Under the pieces are notes generated by a model. That model searched no databases. It had not been told where the DNA came from and saw only the letters and a list, made by a program, of their open reading frames with translations. A stretch of DNA of 64,000 nt from Levilactobacillus hammesii DSM 16381 (GTDB lineage: Bacteria; Bacillota; Bacilli; Lactobacillales; Lactobacillaceae): positions 38,521 to 102,520 of the forward strand of contig NZ_AZFS01000054.1 of assembly GCF_001434395.1 (NCBI RefSeq), written 5' to 3'. Numbering within the stretch: position 1 is the stretch's first letter; each line of letters opens with the position of its first letter. Position numbers and translations under genes: made by a program. Below, piece by piece: positions 57,372 to 64,000 of the stretch.

Positions 57372-58193
57372 TCAGCCGCTGAAATCCGCCAAGGTGACGA
57401 CCGGTGGTTGGAATGGCCGGAGCTGACCGGCCGCTTTTAACGCCTGTAGCTTCGCCATAAACTGGTCGATCGCGTCGTCACCACGAACTGTGGTCAGTTG
57501 GCCTGGGTCATATTGCCACCACTTCAACGCCAACAGCTGCTGAATCATCGCAAATGCAAACCGATATTTCACGATCCGAGCCGGATTTCCCGCCACCACG
57601 GCATACGGCGGAACGTCTTTGGTGACCACCGCGTTGGCCGCAACCACAGCACCGTCGTTAACCACAATTCCCGCAGAAGAGAAGGTCACATCCTGACCAA
57701 TCCAAACATCATTGCCGATAATAATCGGTAAATCCACGGCTGGCGAATCAACCGCCAGATGCAGAGGGCCACTCTGCGTTGCCAAGTAAGCATTCAGCGC
57801 CGCACTATTTTCTTCATATGTGATAATCGATGTGGAAAAACGATGTAGCGGATGGTTAGCTCCCATCCGATTAACCCCCGTAGCAATCGACGAATAGCGA
57901 CCAACAATGGTGTTGACCGGGAGCAGGCTTCGCGAGTAACTGAAGGCCCCCATCGGATAGAAACGATCCCCCACGGGAAAAGTGGCGAAAGGCTCGATCG
58001 CCGTATTTTGGCTCACCGTTAAGACATCGCCTGACGAGAAACGCACGCGTGGACTCCTTAACTGGGTAAAGATCTGCCGCTGCTCTAACAGCTGTGCGAT
58101 TCGCGACGAAAATGGTACTAACTTTCGCGTGTGTTTCTCCTGATACGTCAAGCCACTTTGAAAAAACGTGACCCCACCAATTTCGGTCGGCAT
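57372..58193 (-). CDS. Hexapeptide-repeat (CatB/LbH type) O-acetyltransferase
   Basis: 273 aa. The left-handed beta-helix is clear in the second half: IIGNDVWIGQDVTFSSAGIVVNDGAVVAANAVVTKDVPPYAVVAGNPARIVKYRF is typical of xenobiotic/polysaccharide acetyltransferases, with the catalytic His probably in MGANHPLHRFS. The N-terminal 90 residues are extra. No signal peptide, so it acts in the cytoplasm on an acetyl-CoA-dependent substrate. It is the last gene of the unit, 18 bases after the glycosyltransferase, which suggests that a glycan or glycoprotein is acetylated. Confidence 0.85.
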   Translation of the reverse strand: MPTEIGGVTFFQSGLTYQEKHTRKLVPFSSRIAQLLEQRQIFTQLRSPRVRFSSGDVLTVSQNTAIEPFATFPVGDRFYPMGAFSYSRSLLPVNTIVGRYSSIATGVNRMGANHPLHRFSTSIITYEENSAALNAYLATQSGPLHLAVDSPAVDLPIIIGNDVWIGQDVTFSSAGIVVNDGAVVAANAVVTKDVPPYAVVAGNPARIVKYRFAFAMIQQLLALKWWQYDPGQLTTVRGDDAIDQFMAKLQALKAAGQLRPFQPPVVTLADFSG

Positions 58194-58211
58194 ACGACCT
58201 GCCCCCTAACC

Positions 58212-59732
58212 TCACCCAATCTTTGATTCGCGACTACCAGCCATCGCTGATAACAGCGCTTGCCACTTATCTTTCGTGGCCGCCTCAGTGTATCGCTTGG
58301 CCAAACGCAAACTGTTTTCCATATACATCTTCTGCAAATGTGGATCCTGCAGGTATGACCGCACTTTCTGGTAGAGACTGTCGACGCTATCCCGCGCCAC
58401 TAAGTTACCATTTACACCGTCTTCAATGAGCTCAGTCGGCCCATAACGAATGTCATAGCTGATCACAGGTACCGCAAAACTCAGCGCCTCTAAGGTCGCC
58501 AGCGAAAAGCCTTCCTCATTGCTGGTCACCATCTGTAACGAGGCCTGTGCATACTCAGCCGAAAGATCCGTGACAAACCCTCGGAAGAAAACATGGTGTT
58601 CTAGTCCGTGAGTGCGCACGTAATCCCGTAGTTTTTGCTCTTCCGGGCGGCTCCCAAAACCAAATAAATGGAGCTCAACGTCGGGAAATTCGGCAACCAG
58701 TCGTTCAACGACCTGAATCTGATGTAACACCTGTTTTTCTGGCGAGAAGCGCGCCACACCAATGATCCGGTGTGGTTGTTTCTGTTGCAGATTGACCGTT
58801 GTCGGCTGAATATAGCCCACCGGAATCACATCAATTGGTGGCAGCTGATCGAATCGTGCCATTAAGTCTTGTTTTTGAAGGGCCGTAGACACCACAAAGC
58901 GATCGAACTTCTCTGGCTGTGATAGGGGCACCCGGTAAGAACTCTTTAACGGTGATCCCAGCACATCCGTCTGTTGGCGCGCATGGGTACTGTGAAAGAC
59001 GGCACACACCTTAACCTCGTCCGCCGTGTTAGCCATTGCCTGACCAATGTACCCATTTTTATCACAAAAGTAGAGGTCACCCTTTTCATAGAGCGTGTTG
59101 AAGAAGAAAGTCTGAAATTCCTCCTCCGCATTGAAGAACCAATCTCGTTGTTGAAAATCCTTTAAAACGATGCGCTTTAAGACTGTTTGTTCGTTGACCA
59201 CTTGATAGGTCTTTTCAATCTTAACCTGCCCGCGCCGATTGAAAAAGATCTCGGCCTGAACCCGCTGATGTTCCTTTAAAAACTTAGTCTGGCTCAAGAA
59301 TCCGCGTGAATCATAGATATCGCGCTTAACCTTCTGGTGATCACTGTCAAAATAATTCACGTAGACCAGCTGCTCGTATGTCGGCGTTGCAAAGTGTGCG
59401 TAGGCCACATAACGGCCTTGATCGTCATGGATACGGATATCCGGCGCAATATCAACAAAATCCAGTTTAAACTGACAGACCGTTTGCCAGTACGCCACCC
59501 AATCCTTGGCGACCACCTCGTCGTCCGTTGCCTCTTGGAAATAATCATAGAGGGTAAAACACCGACCTTGCAGACCAAATTTAGTCGCGTTTTCATGAAT
59601 CTTGGGATTGTACTTCGTATACAAACACCGCGCTGGCCAACCAGCATCTGTAAAGAGCTTGACGCGGTTCACCTGGGCCTTCTCAATACCCGTTAACTGA
59701 GCATTGAGATAGGCGCCCACAAAGTAATTCAT
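58212..59732 (-). CDS. GT4-type glycosyltransferase of the SdgA/SdgB-GtfA-TagE type
   Basis: 506 aa. The N-terminus MNYFVGAYLNAQLTGIEKAQVNRVKLF and the following 230-residue beta-rich insertion match the DUF1975-containing group that includes GtfA, TagE and the Staphylococcus SdgA/SdgB enzymes. The GT-B donor domain has IIGVARFSPEKQ, LHLFGFGSRPEE and the EX7E retaining motif in SNEEGFSLATLEALSFAVPVISYDI. It likely transfers GlcNAc or Glc to protein Ser residues (or teichoic acid). ATG 59732 is 7 bases after GGGGG. Encoded beside a Ser-Asp repeat protein, so that protein is the prime substrate candidate. Confidence 0.85.
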   Translation of the reverse strand: MNYFVGAYLNAQLTGIEKAQVNRVKLFTDAGWPARCLYTKYNPKIHENATKFGLQGRCFTLYDYFQEATDDEVVAKDWVAYWQTVCQFKLDFVDIAPDIRIHDDQGRYVAYAHFATPTYEQLVYVNYFDSDHQKVKRDIYDSRGFLSQTKFLKEHQRVQAEIFFNRRGQVKIEKTYQVVNEQTVLKRIVLKDFQQRDWFFNAEEEFQTFFFNTLYEKGDLYFCDKNGYIGQAMANTADEVKVCAVFHSTHARQQTDVLGSPLKSSYRVPLSQPEKFDRFVVSTALQKQDLMARFDQLPPIDVIPVGYIQPTTVNLQQKQPHRIIGVARFSPEKQVLHQIQVVERLVAEFPDVELHLFGFGSRPEEQKLRDYVRTHGLEHHVFFRGFVTDLSAEYAQASLQMVTSNEEGFSLATLEALSFAVPVISYDIRYGPTELIEDGVNGNLVARDSVDSLYQKVRSYLQDPHLQKMYMENSLRLAKRYTEAATKDKWQALLSAMAGSRESKIG

Positions 59733-59746
59733 GCCCATTCCCCCAT

Positions 59747-59950
59747 CTAGACTTCCCACGGATACTTGCCATCCTTGTCTTTTTTAGTGTGTTTCATCAT
59801 GTACTCGGTCCGTTCGTCCATTCGCTTACGGGTCTTTTTTTTATTGCGATGACGAACGACCAGTACGACAATTCCGAGAACAATGTAAATCAACATTCTG
59901 ATAAACATTTGGACTTTCTTGTAGGCAAAAATACTTGCTAAAATGACCAT
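59747..59950 (-). CDS. Small basic membrane protein of the glycosylation unit
   Basis: 67 aa: one or two adjoining hydrophobic helices (VILASIFAYKKVQMF and RMLIYIVLGIVVLVV), then a Lys/Arg-rich cytoplasmic tail (RHRNKKKTRKRMDER) ending DKDGKYPWEV. The ATG at 59950 is 9 bases after AGGAGG and 14 bases from the upstream stop, so it is in the operon. No family recognised. Confidence 0.7.
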   Translation of the reverse strand: MVILASIFAYKKVQMFIRMLIYIVLGIVVLVVRHRNKKKTRKRMDERTEYMMKHTKKDKDGKYPWEV

Positions 59951-59963
59951 TCATCGTCGCCTC

Positions 59964-61604
59964 CTAATAGTGGTAATTGACATAGTTAATCAGGCCAGAA
60001 AGGAAATGCTCACAGTCATCGATCCGCGTGCGGAAGTGATCATTCCGCGTAAAGAATCCCCCATAAAATTTATCTGGTCTGTAGAAAAACATCGCTACTT
60101 CCGGTTCAAACGCCCCAACTGCTAGTTCATGCTCCGCGCGCTGTTGCCAAACTTCTCGCAAGTGTTGCACATCGTATTTCTCCAGCAAATCGTCATTAGC
60201 CGTCCGCCGAACCGTATCGATTAATCTAACGGTCGCATTCAATAATTCTAGGCGGGTTGGATGGGGACTGACCTGCTTTTCAATGAAGGCTAAATTGCTA
60301 AAAGCATTTTGCAGCCCCATTGCCATGTAGTCCCGGTTGTCAGGGAAAACTTGTGTCGCTTCATTGGCGGCGTATGCAATCCAATGATCATGATACTTAC
60401 CAAAATCATTCTGAACCATGAAATCCAACGTCTGTTGTGCCTGTTGATGGATTTCATCATTATTAGTTAATTCAAACAAGCGAATCAACGCAAAAGCAAT
60501 TTCCCCTTCGTAATAAATAACACGGAAACTATCCTTAACCGAAAGATCTTGATTCAACACGTGGTTGAACTTGCCGGTCGGCTGGCGAAAGGCAACGACA
60601 CCCCGAAACGCCTGCAAGGCAATATCTGCAAACTGATCGTCTTTCGTCACTTCTTGGTACTTACAAAGCGCCAAGATCAGCATTGCTTGCGCGCCAAGCT
60701 TAATCTCTGGGGTCCCTTTCTTTGGCCGTTCAATCGCAAATCTTGCCTGTCCCTTTAAAATAGTGAGCTCATCGATACCCCACCGTAAGGCTAACCGAAC
60801 ACGCTCAAGGTCGTCCGCCTGTCCTGTATACGCGATTGCTTCTAACAAAGCATAAATAGAGGAGAAATGACGGACACTATTGTAATTCGTCAAGACCCGC
60901 TGCGTAGCCGGAAAGTAGCCGTAAACAAACTTACCATCTTCCTTAATTTGCCGCACAAGATAGCTTTCAGCGACCCTTAAGTAATCACCAATTTCCCTCT
61001 TGGGCTGTTGAAGCTGACGCACACCCGTCGTGCCATCTTCACGGGTAGAAAGCGGCCAGATTTGCTGTCCATCTGAAAAAATTCCGGCCGTCGAGAAGCT
61101 CCAGATATAACGACTGTCGGCCAAGTTGGAGCAAGCCTCCCCATCACGCTCAGTGAGGTAATCTGCGATCATTTTAAAATCAATCCAGCTGTCAGAAGTG
61201 TTTTTACCAACGACATGCTGCTCCCCCGGATGAAAGAATTCATGGCCGTTAATTTCCATTTCAAGGAGCGCCGTCTTAAATTCCGGATCAAAACTAATCC
61301 CACGTCGCCAGAAATTCATCCGCGTCATATCTTTTAGATCCCGTTGCAAGTCAACCATGGGCCGACGTTGGACGCCCGTAACCGCCTCGATACGTACCCA
61401 GGACTGCTGAGGAATCGGTGCCAATTGAGTCGTAACTTCTGTCCAGGCACTTTCTACACTACGAGCACGGATAAAGTGGGTCGTCGCACGATGACGTTTA
61501 TCCGAAATGGACAATGCCAGCGTCACCCTTCCTGTTGCTAAATCCTTCTCAGATCCGAGAGCCATAACTGCTTCTCGAAACGCCTTAATCAGTGATTTCT
61601 TCAT
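59964..61604 (-). CDS. Protein of unknown function with helical toroid-like repeats, glycosylation unit
   Basis: 546 aa, cytoplasmic (no signal peptide or membrane segment). Residues 1-140 are a beta-rich domain (VTLALSISDKRHRATTHFIRARSVESAW). The rest shows repeated helix pairs like the (alpha/alpha)6 barrels of GH88/GH76-type and epimerase proteins: FSSIYALLEAIAYTGQADDLERVRLAL, GAQAMLILALCKYQEVTKDDQFADIAL, IYYEGEIAFALIRLFELTNNDEIHQQA, MAMGLQNAFSNLAFIEKQ. I cannot name a family. First gene of the unit and 14 bases from the small membrane protein. It could process a glycan or act as partner of the glycosyltransferase. Confidence 0.75.
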   Translation of the reverse strand: MKKSLIKAFREAVMALGSEKDLATGRVTLALSISDKRHRATTHFIRARSVESAWTEVTTQLAPIPQQSWVRIEAVTGVQRRPMVDLQRDLKDMTRMNFWRRGISFDPEFKTALLEMEINGHEFFHPGEQHVVGKNTSDSWIDFKMIADYLTERDGEACSNLADSRYIWSFSTAGIFSDGQQIWPLSTREDGTTGVRQLQQPKREIGDYLRVAESYLVRQIKEDGKFVYGYFPATQRVLTNYNSVRHFSSIYALLEAIAYTGQADDLERVRLALRWGIDELTILKGQARFAIERPKKGTPEIKLGAQAMLILALCKYQEVTKDDQFADIALQAFRGVVAFRQPTGKFNHVLNQDLSVKDSFRVIYYEGEIAFALIRLFELTNNDEIHQQAQQTLDFMVQNDFGKYHDHWIAYAANEATQVFPDNRDYMAMGLQNAFSNLAFIEKQVSPHPTRLELLNATVRLIDTVRRTANDDLLEKYDVQHLREVWQQRAEHELAVGAFEPEVAMFFYRPDKFYGGFFTRNDHFRTRIDDCEHFLSGLINYVNYHY

Positions 61605-61680
61605 AGTATAGAACCGCCCCTCAAATTTACTTTTTTTCTAATATAAGAGTCCTCCCAGTTTGACCCGAAGAGGACCCGTC

Positions 61681-61703
61681 TGGGTATAAACCAAGTATAC
61701 CCA
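61681..61703. repeat. Inverted repeat over the -10 of the glycosylation unit
   Basis: TGGGTATA-aaccaag-TATACCCA, perfect 8-bp arms. The minus-strand -10 TATACT (61694-61699) lies inside it, so it may be an operator. Confidence 0.5.
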
Positions 61704-61723
61704 CTCTTAATACATTTTGTTAC
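61694..61723 (-). promoter_or_regulatory. Candidate promoter of the glycosylation unit
   Basis: GTAACA (61718-61723), 18-base spacer, TATACT (61694-61699) on the minus strand, about 90 bases before the 546-residue gene. Confidence 0.45.
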
Positions 61724-61750
61724 TATTTACCACTCTTGCTTATTTGTTGC

Positions 61751-64000
61751 TTAATTGTCATCGTGTTTCCGTTGCTTGTTACCAAAGTACCACCATGAGC
61801 CACCGGTTACTGCCGCAATAGCAGCCAAGATTGACCCCCAAAGTGTCAGGTTGTTGCCTTCATTTTGGGCATCTTGATTAGCAGTATCTCCACCTGTCGT
61901 CGCGTCCGCTGCTGCACCACTCTTGCTAGTTGTTGACTTGTCGGCAACTTTCTTATCCGCTGACTTATCGTCAGTAGAAGCAGAACGGTCGTTAGATGCT
62001 GGACTAGCTAAATTGGTACTAGATGGTTGTTGCACACTTCCAGCAGGCGTTGCTGCCGCAGACCCTGTCGTATAACCAAGTGGTGTGCTTGTAATACCTG
62101 ATGTGCCAGTTCCAGCGACTGATCCACCAGTGTTACCACCAGTTCCCGGATTAGATCCGCCAGTGCCTGGCGTAGAGCCACTGGTTCCTGGCATTGATCC
62201 GCCGGTACCTGGCGTAGACCCACCATCACCTGGAGTTGATCCGCCGTTATCGGAATCAGAATCGCTATCCGAATCAGAACCAGTATCACCATCTGAGCCT
62301 GAACTACTGTCGGAGTCGGAACCGTTGTCGGAATCCGAGCCACTATCAGAGTCTGAACCATTGTCGGAGTCCGAATCGCTGTCGGAATCAGAGTCACTGT
62401 CAGAGTCTGAGTCGCTATCGGAATCGGAGTCACTATCTGAGTCGGAATCACTGTCAGAATCGGAATCAGAGTCACTATCTGAGTCTGAATCACTGTCGGA
62501 GTCCGAGTCACTATCGGAATCGGAATCGCTATCGGAATCGGAATCACTGTCGGAATCAGAGTCGCTATCGGAATCGGAGTCACTATCTGAGTCCGAATCA
62601 CTGTCGGAATCAGAGTCGCTGTCTGAGTCGGAATCACTGTCGGAGTCTGAGTCACTGTCGGAATCGGAGTCGCTATCCGAATCAGAGTCGCTGTCAGAGT
62701 CGGAATCACTGTCGGAGTCGGAATCGCTATCCGAATCGGAGTCACTATCGGAATCGGAGTCGCTGTCTGAATCAGAATCACTATCTGAGTCTGAGTCACT
62801 GTCTGAATCGGAATCGCTATCCGAGTCGGAGTCGCTATCTGAGTCGGAATCGCTATCCGAATCGGAGTCACTATCTGAGTCTGAGTCACTGTCGGAGTCC
62901 GAATCGCTATCCGAATCAGAGTCACTATCGGAATCGCTGTCGGAATCAGAGTCACTATCTGAGTCTGAGTCACTGTCGGAGTCCGAGTCACTGTCGGAGT
63001 CGGAATCACTGTCAGAGTCTGAGTCACTATCAGAATCCGAATCGCTGTCGGAGTCTGAGTCACTGTCGGAATCCGAATCGCTATCTGAATCGGAGTCACT
63101 GTCGGAGTCCGAATCGCTGTCTGAATCTGAATCGCTATCCGAGTCGGAGTCGCTATCAGAATCTGAGTCGCTGTCGGAATCCGAATCGCTGTCGGAATCC
63201 GAATCACTGTCGGAGTCTGAGTCACTATCGGAATCCGAGTCGCTGTCGGAATCCGAATCACTGTCAGAGTCTGAGTCACTATCGGAATCCGAGTCACTAT
63301 CTGAGTCTGAGTCACTGTCGGAATCCGAGTCACTGTCGGAATCCGAATCACTGTCTGAGTCGGAATCGCTGTCCGAGTCGGAATCACTGTCGGAATCCGA
63401 GTCACTGTCGGAATCCGAGTCACTATCGGAATCCGAGTCACTGTCTGAGTCTGAGTCGCTATCCGAGTCTGAGTCACTGTCGGAATCGGAGTCGCTATCA
63501 GAATCCGAATCGCTGTCCGAGTCTGAGTCGCTGTCGGAATCACTGTCGGAATCGGAATCGCTGTCGGAATCAGAGTCACTATCTGAGTCTGAGTCACTAT
63601 CTGAGTCTGAGTCACTGTCGGAGTCGGAATCACTGTCTGAGTCCGAGTCACTGTCGGAATCTGAGTCACTGTCGGAATCTGAGTCACTGTCAGAGTCAGA
63701 GTCACTGTCAGAGTCAGAGTCACTGTCGGAGTCAGAGTCACTGTCTGAGTCAGAGTCACTGTCTGAGTCAGAGTCACTGTCTGAGTCAGAGTCACTATCG
63801 GAATCTGAGTCGCTATCTGAGTCCGAGTCACTGTCGGAATCTGAGTCACTATCTGAGTCGGAATCGCTATCTGAGTCCGAGTCACTATCGGAATCGGAAT
63901 CGCTATCGGAATCGGAGTCACTGTCGGAATCAGAATCGCTATCGGAATCGGAATCGCTATCAGAGTCTGAGTCGCTATCAGAGTCTGAGTCGCTGTCGGA
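61751..64000 (-). CDS. Large Ser-Asp repeat surface protein (5' part beyond window)
   Basis: The frame ending at 61751 is open to base 64000 (749 residues visible) and continues outward. From about 62250 rightwards it encodes almost only Ser-Asp dipeptides, as in Sdr/clumping-factor stalks. This is followed toward the C-terminus by a short SD stretch with Gly/Asn, a heptad-like GGSTPGT repeat (five or six copies), a Ser/Thr/Ala/Lys-rich region and one membrane helix ([22 protein letters not shown]) with the basic tail [10 protein letters not shown]. No LPXTG or close variant precedes the helix. It is expected to be a wall- or membrane-bound adhesin whose repeats are glycosylated. An ATG at 62194 is internal, not the start. 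Confidence 0.9.
62250..64000 (-). repeat. 18-bp tandem repeat encoding (SD)3
   Basis: The coding-strand unit is TCN GAY TCN GAY AGY GAY. AGY codes every third serine nearly throughout, which gives about 97 units in the window; 12-bp units interrupt the phase near 62927-62938 and 63533-63544. Third codon positions vary freely between units. Confidence 0.9.

Noticed and set aside
62008..63921. A 637-codon open frame of Thr/Ile/Pro/Gln repeats on the minus strand
   Set aside because: It is a shifted reading of the SD repeat, which lacks stops in several frames because of its simple codon pattern. The SD frame ends in a credible membrane anchor and is the real one.
62250..64000. Tandem repeats considered as a CRISPR array or satellite
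   Set aside because: Units are 18 bp, contiguous, without spacers, and stay in one open coding frame.
57372..64000. Accessory Sec system (secA2/secY2/asp) expected for serine-rich adhesins
   Set aside because: None of these genes is present in the window; export may use the ordinary Sec path or genes beyond the right edge.

Overview
The window is a gene-dense, mostly minus-strand chromosomal segment of a low/mid-GC Gram-positive bacterium, almost certainly a member of the Lactobacillaceae. A Levilactobacillus-like species is my best guess, inferred from roughly 50% GC and gene content, not from any database match. The lineage markers are an rpoY-rnjA pair, DUF1831, DUF3397 and DUF4044 proteins, a T-box in front of ileS, a Gram-positive dcw cluster with PASTA-type PBP and sepF/yggT/ylmH/divIVA, and strong AAGGAGG-type ribosome binding sites with many TTG and GTG starts. 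No rRNA, tRNA, insertion sequence, prophage or CRISPR array was seen.

Layout. 1-2.2 kb: pyruvate dehydrogenase E1 genes (pdhB cut by the window edge, pdhA), divergent from def. 2.9-7.3 kb: a small membrane protein, rpoY-rnjA, a DagK-type lipid kinase and a small unknown protein. 7.4-11.5 kb: cell-wall proteins (LysM-NlpC/P60 hydrolase with a very long Ser/Thr linker, a secreted DUF1002 protein, an SH3/NlpC-P60 peptidase without signal peptide). 11.7-19.98 kb: carbon metabolism and regulators (tkt; rbsK with an adjacent LacI-type rbsR; murQ with an aldo/keto reductase; a Crp/Fnr-type regulator divergent from a quinone reductase). 20-27 kb: an OppA-type lipoprotein, prs, recD2, a TPR protein and a histidine phosphatase. 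27.3-32.1 kb: thiouridine/sulfur and nucleotide housekeeping (mnmA, DUF1831, cysteine desulfurase, mtnN, a small membrane protein, Nudix ADP-ribose hydrolase, cold-shock protein). 32.3-35.7 kb: ileS and its T-box. 35.7-49.6 kb: the division and cell-wall cluster, transcribed mraZ-rsmH-ftsL-pbp-mraY, then murD-murG-divIB, then ftsA-ftsZ-sepF-yggT-ylmH-divIVA. 49.8-57.1 kb: DUF3397, DUF4044, ftsK/spoIIIE, trmL, rlmA, an AI-2E-family permease and cutC.

57.4-64 kb is the most distinctive part. The C-terminal half of a very large Ser-Asp repeat surface protein runs off the right edge. It is followed on the same strand by a 546-residue protein of unknown function with toroid-like helical repeats, a 67-residue membrane protein, a GT4-type glycosyltransferase resembling the Staphylococcus SdgA/SdgB and Lactobacillus GtfA/TagE type, and a hexapeptide-repeat acetyltransferase. 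I read this as a surface-protein glycosylation and decoration cassette. The visible C-terminus of the repeat protein has a membrane segment and basic tail but no recognisable LPXTG motif.

Regulation readable in the sequence includes several well-spaced sigma-A promoters and many factor-independent terminators. It also includes a perfect 16-bp palindrome in front of rbsK, a catabolite-response element downstream of the murQ promoter with a 10-bp-arm inverted repeat upstream of it, three 10-bp-spaced GTGG repeats at the mraZ promoter (a MraZ box), and a T-box separated from ileS by about 320 bp that holds a second candidate promoter. Start codons were chosen by Shine-Dalgarno spacing and family N-termini; where this differs from the longest frame I say so.
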